From positions 52,756 to 116,755 of the forward strand of contig CAJJZP010000006.1 in assembly GCA_905197665.1 (NCBI GenBank): a DNA stretch of 64,000 bases. Reading direction: 5' to 3'. The translations under genes were made by a program, and so were the position numbers. This DNA comes from an uncultured Collinsella sp. GTDB taxonomy: Bacteria > Actinomycetota > Coriobacteriia > Coriobacteriales > Coriobacteriaceae. Under the pieces are notes generated by a model, which saw nothing but the letters and a program-made list of their open reading frames with translations, searched no databases and was not told the origin of the DNA. This document shows positions 25,379 through 33,992 of this stretch, piece by piece. Positions within the stretch are counted from its first letter, which is position 1. Every line of letters begins with the position of its first letter.

Positions 25379-28111
25379 CTACTTCTTCTTTTTGCTTGGC
25401 ATCGAAACTTTGATGCCTTGGGCGGACTTGGTTACGCGGGAGCGCTTGGCGCCCGTGGGCTTCTTTTTCTTGGGCTGGGCCTGGGCCACGCCCTCGAGTG
25501 CGCGGGCCTCGGCCTCACGAACGGTGCGAGCTTCGCGGCGCTGCGCCATGTCGGCGGCGACGCGCTTGGCAAAACGCTCCGCCGTCGAACCCGTCGAGCT
25601 CACCTTGCCGCCACCGCGACCCAGGCGGACGCGAACACCGCGGCCAAAACCAGTTGCGGCATGACGACGACGCGGCTTGAGCGAATCCATCATCGTGGCG
25701 AGCTTAAAAAACACCGAGCAGGTAAAGACCACGATGACAGCCAAGATAACCATCTGGCCCATCGACAGGTTAGCAATAGACAGCAGCTCCGGGAATCCGA
25801 TAACGCCCACCAAGATGCCAGCGACTACAAACACAAAGAGCACCACGCGCAAGGGCGTGAGAGGCTGCGAGATGCGCCAGATCAGGCTGACGCTCGCCGC
25901 GCACGACGTAAGCAGGCACATCGTAGACAGCGTGAGCTGGTTAAAGCCAAACACGCGCGCCACAAAGATATCGAGCGCCGCGGCCAAAATGACCGCAATC
26001 GACGCCGGCAGTGCCCGCTTGAGCACGTTCGTCAGGAACGACCCCTTCACGCGAGCATTGTTGGGCTCCAGGCCCAAGACAAAGCCCGGCGCGCCAATGC
26101 AGAAGAAGTTGATGAGCGTCATCTGAATCGGCTCGAAAGGGTACGGCGGCAGCGCGATGCACAGCGCCGCCAGGCCCATCGAGAACAGCGTCTTGGTCAA
26201 GAACAGCGAAGCCGAACGCTGCAGGTTGTTGATGGAGCGACGGCCCTCGGCCACCACGGCGGGCATCGAGGCAAAGTCGTTGTCGACAAGTACGATCTCG
26301 GCCACGTTACGCGCGGCATCGGAGCCGGCCGCCATGGCGACGGAGCAGTCGGCCTCCTTGAGCGCCAGCACGTCGTTGACGCCGTCGCCCGTCATGGCCA
26401 CGGTGTGCTCGCGGCGCTTGAGTGCCTGCACGAGCTCGCGCTTCTGCTGCGGGGTCACACGACCAAAGACATGGTAGCGGTCCACTGCGGCATCGAGCTT
26501 GGCCGGCGTATCGAGCGTCGTGGCGTCCACATAAGCGTCCGCCCCCGGCACGCCCACCACGCGTGCGATCGACGACACCGTACGCGGGTCGTCGCCACTG
26601 ATCACGTTGAGGGTCACGCCCTGCTCGTTAAAGTAGCCGATGGTCTCGGCCGCCGAGGTACGAATCTCGTCGCGGATGGTCACAAAGCCCACGGGCTCGG
26701 CCTCGCCCACCATATCGCCATCGGGCGTAAAGCCGTCCACGAGCGCCACCACGAGCACGCGGCAGGTATCGGCAAGCTCGGCGACACGGTTCTCGACCTG
26801 GGCAAACGCACGATCAGAGAGCACAAACTGCGCCGCACCCATCACATATGAGCCCTGTGCAAACGACGCGCCGCTCCACTTTTTGGAAGACGAGAACGGA
26901 ATGACCGACAGCGGCTCGGACACCTCGACCGGACGGTCGGCGTAATAGTTGAGCAGCGCCTGACAGGTCTCGTTGGCATCGGCCGAGGTCGCACGTGCGA
27001 CGTTAGCCAGCGCAAAATCGAGCACCGTGGTATCGACGGGAACGGCGGCGTCGCCCTCCCCCGCACCCATACCCTCGACCGGCAGCGGATAGGTACCCTC
27101 GACCTCCATGCGGCCCGACGTGATGGTGCCCGTCTTGTCCAGGCACAGCACGTCGACGCGCGCGAGCGTCTCAATGCAGTAGAGCTGCTGCGCGAGTACC
27201 TTGCGGCGGGCCAGGCGCACCGTGGCGATGGCGAGCACCGACGAGGTCAGCAGCACCAGGCCTTGCGGGATCATGCCCAGCAGGGCGCCCACCGTGGACA
27301 GCAGCGCCGACGAAGGCACATGACCAGCCAACAGCTCGGAGAAGCACCACGAAAGCGCGCTATTGCCTGGGGTTCCCGCGGCATCCCACAGCTCGCTCAC
27401 GCTCGAGGCAAACAACGCCAAACCGAGCGGGATCATGATGATGCTCGCAAAGCGCACGATGGCGTTAAGCGCGTTCATGATCTCGGAATTGACCTTTTTG
27501 ACGTACTTGGCCTCGTTATTAATTTTGGCCACGTAGTTGTCGGCGCCGACATGGATCACGCGGGCGCGCAGCAGACCCGAGTCGATAAAGCTGCCGCTCA
27601 TGAGCTCGGAACCGGGCTGTTTCTTAATAAGATCGCTCTCGCCCGTCAGCAGGCTCTCGTTCACGAGCGCCTCGCCCGAAACCACCACGGCGTCAGCGGG
27701 GATCTGGTCGCCGCGCCCCAGGCGGATGATGTCGTCGAGCACGATCTGGTCCAGGTCGAGCTCCACCTCGGAGCCGTCGCGCACCGCGATGGCCTTCTTG
27801 GAGGTCAGCAGCGTGAGCTTATCGACCATCTTCTTGGAACGCATGGACTGAATGACGCCAATAGCGGTATTGAGGAACACCACGAACAGGAACGTCAGAT
27901 TCTTAAACGAACCGGTCAAAATGACCAGGAACGCCAAGATCACGTTGATCAAATTGAACAGCGTGCAGAGGTTCTCGATGATGAGCTCTTTGACCGACTT
28001 GGTCTTGAGCTCCATGTTGCGGTTGATCTTACCGGCGGCGATGCGCTCCTCGACCTCGGCGGTCGAGAGTCCGCGCTCGATATCCGTTGCTGCCATACCA
28101 CGTCCCATCAC
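25379..28111 (-). CDS. Cation-transporting P-type ATPase (CtpE-like)
   Basis: 910 residues with all P-type hallmarks: actuator TGES at 156-159, phosphorylation site DKTGT with D325, hinge MTGDGVNDVLALKEAD, and about ten membrane segments. The TM4 motif reads IPQGL rather than the PEGL of SERCA-type calcium pumps. The overall layout resembles mycobacterial CtpE, a Ca2+ importer, but the ion cannot be proved from sequence. A Lys/Arg-rich C-terminal tail of about 100 residues (KKKKPTGAKRSRV, ending PSKKKK) is unusual. The start is uncertain: GTG 28111, ATG 28108 or ATG 28096. Confidence 0.85.
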   Translation of the reverse strand: MMGRGMAATDIERGLSTAEVEERIAAGKINRNMELKTKSVKELIIENLCTLFNLINVILAFLVILTGSFKNLTFLFVVFLNTAIGVIQSMRSKKMVDKLTLLTSKKAIAVRDGSEVELDLDQIVLDDIIRLGRGDQIPADAVVVSGEALVNESLLTGESDLIKKQPGSELMSGSFIDSGLLRARVIHVGADNYVAKINNEAKYVKKVNSEIMNALNAIVRFASIIMIPLGLALFASSVSELWDAAGTPGNSALSWCFSELLAGHVPSSALLSTVGALLGMIPQGLVLLTSSVLAIATVRLARRKVLAQQLYCIETLARVDVLCLDKTGTITSGRMEVEGTYPLPVEGMGAGEGDAAVPVDTTVLDFALANVARATSADANETCQALLNYYADRPVEVSEPLSVIPFSSSKKWSGASFAQGSYVMGAAQFVLSDRAFAQVENRVAELADTCRVLVVALVDGFTPDGDMVGEAEPVGFVTIRDEIRTSAAETIGYFNEQGVTLNVISGDDPRTVSSIARVVGVPGADAYVDATTLDTPAKLDAAVDRYHVFGRVTPQQKRELVQALKRREHTVAMTGDGVNDVLALKEADCSVAMAAGSDAARNVAEIVLVDNDFASMPAVVAEGRRSINNLQRSASLFLTKTLFSMGLAALCIALPPYPFEPIQMTLINFFCIGAPGFVLGLEPNNARVKGSFLTNVLKRALPASIAVILAAALDIFVARVFGFNQLTLSTMCLLTSCAASVSLIWRISQPLTPLRVVLFVFVVAGILVGVIGFPELLSIANLSMGQMVILAVIVVFTCSVFFKLATMMDSLKPRRRHAATGFGRGVRVRLGRGGGKVSSTGSTAERFAKRVAADMAQRREARTVREAEARALEGVAQAQPKKKKPTGAKRSRVTKSAQGIKVSMPSKKKK

Positions 28112-28126
28112 GTCGCGTCGGTATAA

Positions 28127-28161
28127 GAAAAACCGCCCGGACCATGCGAGGTTCGGACGGT
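28127..28161 (-). terminator. Terminator of tRNA-Arg(CCG)
   Basis: A 12-bp stem with one mismatch and one G-U (28132-28143 with 28150-28161), loop of 6 nt, then TTTTT on the minus strand. It directly follows the tRNA and lies just before the P-type ATPase start. Confidence 0.85.
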
Positions 28162-28172
28162 CTCACGTTCGA

Positions 28173-28249
28173 TGGTGCCCCATGTTGGATTCGAACCAAC
28201 GGCCTTCTGCTCCGGAGGCAGACGCTCTAATCCCCTGAGCTAATAGGGC
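28173..28249 (-). tRNA. tRNA-Arg (anticodon CCG)
   Basis: A complete 77-nt cloverleaf with encoded CCA (28173-28175). The acceptor GCCCTAT pairs with ATGGGGC, the D arm has TAGCTCAGGGGATTAGAGC, the anticodon loop CTCCGGA sits in a TCTGC/GCAGA stem, and the T loop is GGTTCGAATCC. It reads CGG arginine codons. Confidence 0.97.
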
Positions 28250-28260
28250 CAACGTTTGGC

Positions 28261-28290
28261 ATTATACCCAAGTGCACCACGGGCTATCAA
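28261..28290 (-). promoter_or_regulatory. Promoter of tRNA-Arg(CCG)
   Basis: On the minus strand TTGATA (28285-28290) and a perfect TATAAT (28261-28266) are spaced 18 bp apart, with the -10 ending 11 nt before the tRNA 5' end. Confidence 0.8.
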
Positions 28291-28369
28291 AATAAAAGAA
28301 AAAGCTTTGCAATTCCGAGGAAGACGCGGCTCAACGGCCCACTTTAGAAGGCAAAAGCGAGTCAGATAG

Positions 28370-28375
28370 TATAAA
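28370..28375 (+). promoter_or_regulatory. -10 element of the aromatic operon
   Basis: TATAAA ends 5 nt before an ATG at 28381, so transcription should start at or next to that ATG. No strong -35 is visible. This is the only good -10 in the gap between the tRNA promoter and aroF. Confidence 0.45.
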
Positions 28376-28380
28376 CTCTC

Positions 28381-28443
28381 ATGCACCATATGTACACGGC
28401 TCGCGATGCGGGCCGTTTTTGCAAGGGTTATCCATCGAGGTGA
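28381..28443 (+). CDS. Possible leader peptide of the aromatic operon
   Basis: An open frame of 20 codons from ATG 28381 to TGA 28441-28443 with Tyr at codons 5 and 17 and Phe at 13. It begins where the transcript is predicted to start, so it would be translated leaderless. Its stop codon overlaps the aroF SD (GAGGTGAGAGG, 28436-28447). A terminator hairpin covers codons 6-13. This resembles attenuation or translational coupling responding to aromatic amino acids, but three aromatic codons are few and no antiterminator was worked out. Confidence 0.35.
   Translation: MHHMYTARDAGRFCKGYPSR
28396..28420 (+). terminator. Intrinsic terminator in the aroF leader
   Basis: A 9-bp stem (28396-28404 with 28408-28416, one G-U pair), a 3-nt GAT loop, and TTTTT at 28416-28420. 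It lies upstream of aroF in the same orientation and would abort transcription of the aromatic operon unless disrupted, for example by ribosomes on the leader frame. Confidence 0.6.
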
Positions 28444-28453
28444 GAGGCACACC

Positions 28454-29476
28454 ATGATTGCAATTTTAAAAGAGAGCGCCAGCGACGAGGCCGTCAGCCA
28501 TATCGTCAGCTGGATTGAGAAAAAGGGCCTGAAGACCGATGTCTCGCGCGGCGAGAATGAGACGATCATCGGCCTGGTGGGCGATACGACCAAGATCGAC
28601 CCGTTCCTGCTCGAGTCCATGGATGTCGTCGAGCGCGTGCAGCGCGTCTCCGAGCCGTTCAAGCGCGCCAACCGCAAGTTCCACCCCGAGGACTCCGTCA
28701 TCGACTGCGGCCACGGCGTACATGTAGGCGGCGATCAGTTCCAGGTCATCGCCGGCCCGTGCTCCGTCGAGGGCGAGAACCTCATCCGCATCGCCCGCCG
28801 CGTGAAGGCCGCCGGTGCCACGATGCTGCGCGGCGGTGCCTACAAGCCCCGCACTTCCCCGTACGCCTACCAGGGCATGGGCCCCGCCGGTCTGGACCTG
28901 CTGTGCGAGGCGTCTGCCGAGCTCGACATGCCGATCGTCACCGAGATCATGGACCCGCGCGACGTGCAGGTCTTCCTGGACAAGAAGATCGACGTCATGC
29001 AGATCGGTGCCCGCAACGCCCAGAACTTCCCTCTGCTCAAAGAGGTCGGCAAGACCAAGACCCCGATCCTGCTCAAGCGCGGCATGTCCGGCACGATCGA
29101 TGAGCTGCTCATGGCCGCCGAGTACATAATGAGCGAGGGCAACGACAACGTCATCCTGTGCGAGCGCGGCATCCGCACCTTCGAGACCCGCACCCGCAAC
29201 ACCTTCGACCTCAACGCCGTGCCGGTGCTGCACCACCTGTCGCACCTGCCCGTCGTCGCCGACCCCAGCCACGCCACCGGCTACACCCGCTACGTTGAGC
29301 CCATGGCGCTCGCCGCGACCGCCTGCGGTGCCAACGGCCTGGAGATCGAGGTCCACGACGAGCCCAGCCGCGCATGGTCCGACGGCGCTCAGGCCCTCAC
29401 CCCCGATCAGTTCGACGACACCATGCGCCGCATCCGCGCCATCCGCGATGTCGTCTGCCAAGAGACCATGGAGTAG
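28454..29476 (+). CDS. aroF: 3-deoxy-7-phosphoheptulonate (DAHP) synthase, type I-beta
   Basis: First step of the shikimate pathway: PEP plus erythrose 4-phosphate gives DAHP. The 340 residues start with a ferredoxin-like regulatory domain of about 80 residues (MIAILKESASDEAVSHIV), as in Thermotoga-type enzymes where it mediates feedback by Tyr or Phe. The catalytic barrel follows, with IAGPCSVEGENL, RGGAYKPRTSPYAYQGMG and a LPVVADPSHATGY motif. The ATG at 28454 is chosen for GAGAGG 6 nt before it. First enzyme gene of the operon. Confidence 0.96.
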   Translation: MIAILKESASDEAVSHIVSWIEKKGLKTDVSRGENETIIGLVGDTTKIDPFLLESMDVVERVQRVSEPFKRANRKFHPEDSVIDCGHGVHVGGDQFQVIAGPCSVEGENLIRIARRVKAAGATMLRGGAYKPRTSPYAYQGMGPAGLDLLCEASAELDMPIVTEIMDPRDVQVFLDKKIDVMQIGARNAQNFPLLKEVGKTKTPILLKRGMSGTIDELLMAAEYIMSEGNDNVILCERGIRTFETRTRNTFDLNAVPVLHHLSHLPVVADPSHATGYTRYVEPMALAATACGANGLEIEVHDEPSRAWSDGAQALTPDQFDDTMRRIRAIRDVVCQETME

Positions 29477-29479
29477 GCC

Positions 29480-30394
29480 ATGGGTACGGTGAGAAACGCG
29501 CGCGTTAACCAGGGCGGTCCCAAATGCGCCGGTATAGTGGGCCTAGGTCTGATCGGCGGCAGCTTTGCCCGCGGCTATGCGCAGGCGGGCGTCCGCGTGC
29601 TGGCCTGGGATCCCGACGATGACGTGATGACGGCCGCCAGCATGGGCACCGTCGCCGGCGAGCTCAACGACGAGACGCTCGGCGAATGCGACATCATCGT
29701 CCTTGCCTGCTATCCCGAGGCCTGCATCGAGTGGCTTGAGGCGCACGCCCAGGCGCTCGCCGATGCCACCGACACCGATGCCATCATGGGCCCCGTGGTG
29801 ATTGACACCGTAGGCGTGAAGGGCATCGTATGCGAGCGCGCCTTTGAGCTTGCCCGCGAGCACGGTTTTTACTTTGTGGGCGCGCACCCCATGGCGGGCA
29901 CGCAGTTCTCGGGCTACGCGCATTCCCGCGCCGACCTGTTCCAGGACGCACCGCTCGTGCTTGTACCGCCCGCAGTGGACGACGCACTCAAGCTGGAGCT
30001 TTTGGGCCAGGTGCGCGAGATGGTACGTCCCCTGGGCTTTGGCAAGTTCAGCGTAACGAGCGCCGCCGAGCACGACCGCGTCATCGCCTTTACGAGCCAG
30101 CTCGCGCACGTCGTCTCCAACGCCTATGTTAAGAGCCCGACCGCTCAGGTCCACCACGGCTTTTCGGCCGGCAGCTACCGCGATCTCACCCGCGTGGCAC
30201 ACCTCAATCCTCAGATGTGGTCCGAGCTCATGATCGACGACGCCGATGCGCTCGCCTTCGAGATCGACCATCTGATCGAATCGCTTGGCGCCTACAGCCG
30301 CGCCCTTAAGGACCGCGACCAGCGCTATCTGGAGAATCTCCTTGCCGAGGGCGACCGCATTAAGCGCGCGCTCGACGACGAGGCCTCCCACTAG
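29480..30394 (+). CDS. tyrA: Prephenate dehydrogenase
   Basis: Oxidative decarboxylation of prephenate to 4-hydroxyphenylpyruvate on the tyrosine branch. The 304 residues have an N-terminal Rossmann fingerprint GIVGLGLIGGSFARG and the family motifs GAHPMAGTQFSGY and FTSQLAHVVSNAY. No ACT or chorismate mutase domain is attached. It starts 3 nt after aroF. Confidence 0.94.
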   Translation: MGTVRNARVNQGGPKCAGIVGLGLIGGSFARGYAQAGVRVLAWDPDDDVMTAASMGTVAGELNDETLGECDIIVLACYPEACIEWLEAHAQALADATDTDAIMGPVVIDTVGVKGIVCERAFELAREHGFYFVGAHPMAGTQFSGYAHSRADLFQDAPLVLVPPAVDDALKLELLGQVREMVRPLGFGKFSVTSAAEHDRVIAFTSQLAHVVSNAYVKSPTAQVHHGFSAGSYRDLTRVAHLNPQMWSELMIDDADALAFEIDHLIESLGAYSRALKDRDQRYLENLLAEGDRIKRALDDEASH

Positions 30395-30430
30395 ACCACC
30401 CATCACGCCAGGTCGAAAGGACCGAAGCTT

Positions 30431-31537
30431 ATGGCGATTACTATCGATATCGACACCGCACGCCCCTACCAGGTGCATGTGGGCACGTTTTTGCTGGAGC
30501 AGGCGGGGCCGCTCGTGCGCGCCACCGCCGGCGGCACCCGCGCCGTCATCGTGACAGACACCAACGTGGGCCCGCTCTACCAGATGCCCGTTAAGCAGAG
30601 CCTGGAGGCGTCAGGCTACGAGGTGAGCATCTGCACCTTCGAGGCCGGCGAGGCCCATAAGCGCGCCGAGACCTACGTTGCCATTTTGGAGTTTGTGGCC
30701 GAGCACGAGCTTTCGCGCTCCGACGTGATCGTGGCACTCGGCGGCGGCGTCGTGGGCGACGTGGCGGGCTTTGTGGCCGCCACCTACATGCGCGGCTGCA
30801 AGTTTGTGCAGATCCCCACGAGCCTGCTCGCCATGGTGGATTCGTCGGTGGGAGGCAAGACCGCCATAGACCTGGCTGCCGGCAAGAACTTGGCCGGCGC
30901 CTTTTGGCAGCCGAGCGTGGTTATCGCCGACGTGGGGTGCCTGGCCACCCTCACGCCCGAGCAGTTCGCCGACGGCTGCGGCGAGGTCGTCAAGCACGCC
31001 GTAATCGCCGACCCGGAGCTTTTCGCCGAGCTGGAGAAGACCCCGCTCACGCTGGAGCTGCTCAACCAGGACGTGGCTCGCGTAGCGCTCATCATCGCCC
31101 GCAACATCGACATCAAGCGCGCCGTGGTCGTCGCCGACGAGCGCGAAACCAACCAGCGCAAGCTCCTCAACTTTGGACACAGTGCCGGACATGCCGTCGA
31201 GGCCTGCGAGCACTTTGAGCTGGGACACGGCAACTGCGTGTCGATCGGCATGGGTATCATCACGCGCGCCGCGGCGCTTCATGGCATCTGCGACGCCGAG
31301 CTGCCGGGCCGCATCGAGGAGCTCTGCGCACGCCACGGTCTCAAGACCCGCTGCGAGCTTTCGGCCGACGCCGTCTTTGCCGAAGCACTGCACGATAAAA
31401 AGCGCGCCGGTGACACGATTGACCTGGTAATTCCGCACGGCATTGGCCGTTGCAGCATCGACCGCACGCCGCTTTCCACCTTCCACGATTTAATTGCCGA
31501 GGGCCTCGGCCAGAAGGGAGACGCTTCCGCATGCTAG
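30431..31537 (+). CDS. aroB: 3-dehydroquinate synthase
   Basis: Second shikimate step, NAD- and metal-dependent cyclisation of DAHP. The 368 residues include LGGGVVGDVAGFVAATYMRG, the QIPTSLLAMVDSSVGGKTA block and the metal ligands in LNFGHSAGHAVE and GHGNCVSIGM. It ends in a 7-nt overlap with aroA, so translation is coupled. Confidence 0.96.
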   Translation: MAITIDIDTARPYQVHVGTFLLEQAGPLVRATAGGTRAVIVTDTNVGPLYQMPVKQSLEASGYEVSICTFEAGEAHKRAETYVAILEFVAEHELSRSDVIVALGGGVVGDVAGFVAATYMRGCKFVQIPTSLLAMVDSSVGGKTAIDLAAGKNLAGAFWQPSVVIADVGCLATLTPEQFADGCGEVVKHAVIADPELFAELEKTPLTLELLNQDVARVALIIARNIDIKRAVVVADERETNQRKLLNFGHSAGHAVEACEHFELGHGNCVSIGMGIITRAAALHGICDAELPGRIEELCARHGLKTRCELSADAVFAEALHDKKRAGDTIDLVIPHGIGRCSIDRTPLSTFHDLIAEGLGQKGDASAC

Positions 31538-32850
31538 CCCGCATCACCCCGTCCCCGCTCAAGGGCACCGTTCCCGCCATCGCGTCCAAGTCGATGGCGC
31601 ATCGCCTCATCATCTGCGCTGCGCTTGCCAACGGCGAGACACACGTCACCTGCAATACCACCTGCGCCGACATCGAGGCTACGGTGCGTTGCCTTACGGC
31701 CCTGGGTGCTCGCATCGAGACCGTCGAGGACGGCTTCCAGGTCCACCCCACCATGAAGAGTGTTGAGTTTGGCCTGCTCAAGGCCCTTGCCGGCGGCACG
31801 CTTGACTGCGGCGAAAGTGGATCCACGCTCCGCTTTATGCTGCCTGTCGCCTGCGCGCTGGGTGCGGATGCCACCTTCGTAGGCCAGGGCCGCCTGGGCG
31901 CCCGCCCGCTCTCCCCGCTCTCGGACGAGATCATCGCCGCCGGCTGCGACCTACAGGGTCTGGGCGGTTTTCCGCTCAAGACGAGCGGACGCATGCGCCC
32001 GGGCACCTTTGTGCTTCCGGGCAACGTGAGCTCGCAGTATATCTCCGGCCTGCTGCTGGCAGCCCCGCTGCTGGCCCAGCCCTCCTGCGTGCAGGTAACC
32101 GGCCTCATTGAGAGCCGTCCCTACATCAACCTGACGATCCAGGCCATGAAGGCCTTTGGCGTCGAGGTCAACGTCGAGCGTATTCCGGCCAAGGACGGCC
32201 AGCCCGAAGTCACGAACTTCCGCGTGAGCAGCGGCTCGTACCGCACGCCCGGCAGCGTAGCCGTCGAGGGCGACTGGTCCAACGCCGCCTTTTGGCTGTG
32301 CGCCGGCGCTATCGGCGCCGACCCCATCACCGTGGAGGGCGTATCCCTGAGCTCCGCGCAGGGCGACCGAAACGTGCTCGCCGCGCTTTCGCGCTTTGGC
32401 GCCCGCATCGTGCGCTCCACCAACGCCGCCACCGTGAAGTCCGACAAGCTCGCCGGCTTTGAGATGAGCGCCCACGACATTCCTGACCTGGTGCCCGTCA
32501 TCTCGGCCGTAGCCTCGCTGGCGCAGGGCCGCACCTTTATCCGCGATTGCGCCCGTCTGCGCATCAAGGAATCCGACCGCCTGGTCACGACCACCCGCGA
32601 GCTCACCGCGCTGGGCGCGCAGGTGCGCATTGCCGGCGATGACCTCATCATCAAGGGTGTCGATGCCTTCACCGGCGGCGAAGTCGATTCGCACAACGAC
32701 CATCGCATCGCCATGATGGCCGCGATCGCCGCGAGCCGCGCCACCGGCGAGGTCGTGATCCACGGCGCCGAGGCCGTCAACAAGTCCTATCCCGATTTCT
32801 TCGACCACTACCGCCTGCTGGGCGGCAAGGTCACACTCGAGGAGGAATAG
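31531..32850 (+). CDS. aroA: 5-enolpyruvylshikimate-3-phosphate synthase
   Basis: Sixth shikimate step, transferring enolpyruvyl from PEP to shikimate 3-phosphate. The 439 residues start at the ATG overlapping the aroB stop; the longer upstream frame lies inside aroB. Motifs include ASKSMAHRLIICAALA, DCGESGSTLRFMLPVA and RIKESDRL. The residue after GESGSTLRF matters for glyphosate class, but the class was not assigned. Confidence 0.95.
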   Translation: MLARITPSPLKGTVPAIASKSMAHRLIICAALANGETHVTCNTTCADIEATVRCLTALGARIETVEDGFQVHPTMKSVEFGLLKALAGGTLDCGESGSTLRFMLPVACALGADATFVGQGRLGARPLSPLSDEIIAAGCDLQGLGGFPLKTSGRMRPGTFVLPGNVSSQYISGLLLAAPLLAQPSCVQVTGLIESRPYINLTIQAMKAFGVEVNVERIPAKDGQPEVTNFRVSSGSYRTPGSVAVEGDWSNAAFWLCAGAIGADPITVEGVSLSSAQGDRNVLAALSRFGARIVRSTNAATVKSDKLAGFEMSAHDIPDLVPVISAVASLAQGRTFIRDCARLRIKESDRLVTTTRELTALGAQVRIAGDDLIIKGVDAFTGGEVDSHNDHRIAMMAAIAASRATGEVVIHGAEAVNKSYPDFFDHYRLLGGKVTLEEE

Positions 32851-32851
32851 C

Positions 32852-33949
32852 ATGTCCTCGACCTTTGGCAACGTCTTGCACTTAAGCATCTTCGGCCAGT
32901 CGCACTCCCCCGCCATCGGCTGCTCCCTCGATGGCATTCCGGCGGGCATCGCTGTTGACCAGGGGCGGCTGCAGGCCTTCCTTGACCGTCGTGCCCCCGG
33001 TCGCGACGAGACCGCGACCAAACGCCGCGAGGCCGACGCCGCCCACATCATCGCCGGTGTGGTCGATGGACATACCACCGGCGCGCCCATCGCCGCGATT
33101 ATCGAGAACACCAACACGCGCTCCAAGGATTACTCCGAGCTGCGCCGCAAGCCCCGCCCCGGACATGCGGACTTCCCTGCGCGCGTGAAGTATCACAACA
33201 TGCACGATGTCGCCGGTGGCGGGCACTTCTCCGGCCGCCTAACGGCACCCCTGTGCATCGCCGGCGGCATTGCGCTGCAGGCACTCGAGGCCCGCGGCAT
33301 TAAAGTAATGGCGCACGTCGCGCAGATCGGCGGTATCTCCGACCTGCCGATGGACGATATGGTCTATCGCGAGGCCGACCGCAAAGCGATCCAAACGAAC
33401 GATCTTCCTTGCATTGACGCCGCCGCAGCCGGCCGCATGCGCGAGGAGATCCTAGCCGCACGCGACGAACTCGACAGCATCGGCGGCATCGTGGAGTGCG
33501 GCATTTATGGGCTTCCCGCGGGCATCGGCGACCCCATGTTCGACGGCATCGAGAACCGCATCGCGCAGATCGCGTTTGGCATTCCCGCCGTAAAGGGCGT
33601 GGAGTTTGGCATGGGCTTTGCCGTGGCCGCCATGCGCGGCAGCGAGAACAATGATCCGTATCGCATCGATGCCGAGACCGGCGAGATCGAGGTCGAGTCC
33701 AACAACGCCGGCGGCATCCTGGGCGGTATTTCGACCGGCGCGCCCGTCATGTGGCGCATGGCCGTAAAGCCGACGCCCTCCATTGGCCGCGAGCAGCAGA
33801 CGGTGGACATGGACGCTATGGAAAATGCCGAGCTCTCGGTCCACGGCCGCCACGATCCCTGCATCGTCCCCCGAGCTGTCCCCGTAGCCGAGGCAGCCGC
33901 CGCCCTTGCCATCTGGGACGCCCTCCTCGAAGACGCCGCCCAGCGCTAA
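32852..33949 (+). CDS. aroC: Chorismate synthase
   Basis: Last common step, FMN-dependent formation of chorismate. The 365 residues include FGQSHSPAIGCSLDG, the RPGHADF segment and GGHFSGRLTAP, plus GGILGGISTGAPV near the C-terminus. It starts 1 nt after the aroA stop. Confidence 0.96.
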   Translation: MSSTFGNVLHLSIFGQSHSPAIGCSLDGIPAGIAVDQGRLQAFLDRRAPGRDETATKRREADAAHIIAGVVDGHTTGAPIAAIIENTNTRSKDYSELRRKPRPGHADFPARVKYHNMHDVAGGGHFSGRLTAPLCIAGGIALQALEARGIKVMAHVAQIGGISDLPMDDMVYREADRKAIQTNDLPCIDAAAAGRMREEILAARDELDSIGGIVECGIYGLPAGIGDPMFDGIENRIAQIAFGIPAVKGVEFGMGFAVAAMRGSENNDPYRIDAETGEIEVESNNAGGILGGISTGAPVMWRMAVKPTPSIGREQQTVDMDAMENAELSVHGRHDPCIVPRAVPVAEAAAALAIWDALLEDAAQR

Positions 33950-33992
33950 CTACCCACCCCTCAACATCCCCCGACACGTGAAAGGGGTCTCC

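Noticed and set aside
28250..28380. T-box or riboswitch before the aromatic operon
   Set aside because: No T-box consensus or known riboswitch core was recognised; the only structured element is the short terminator.
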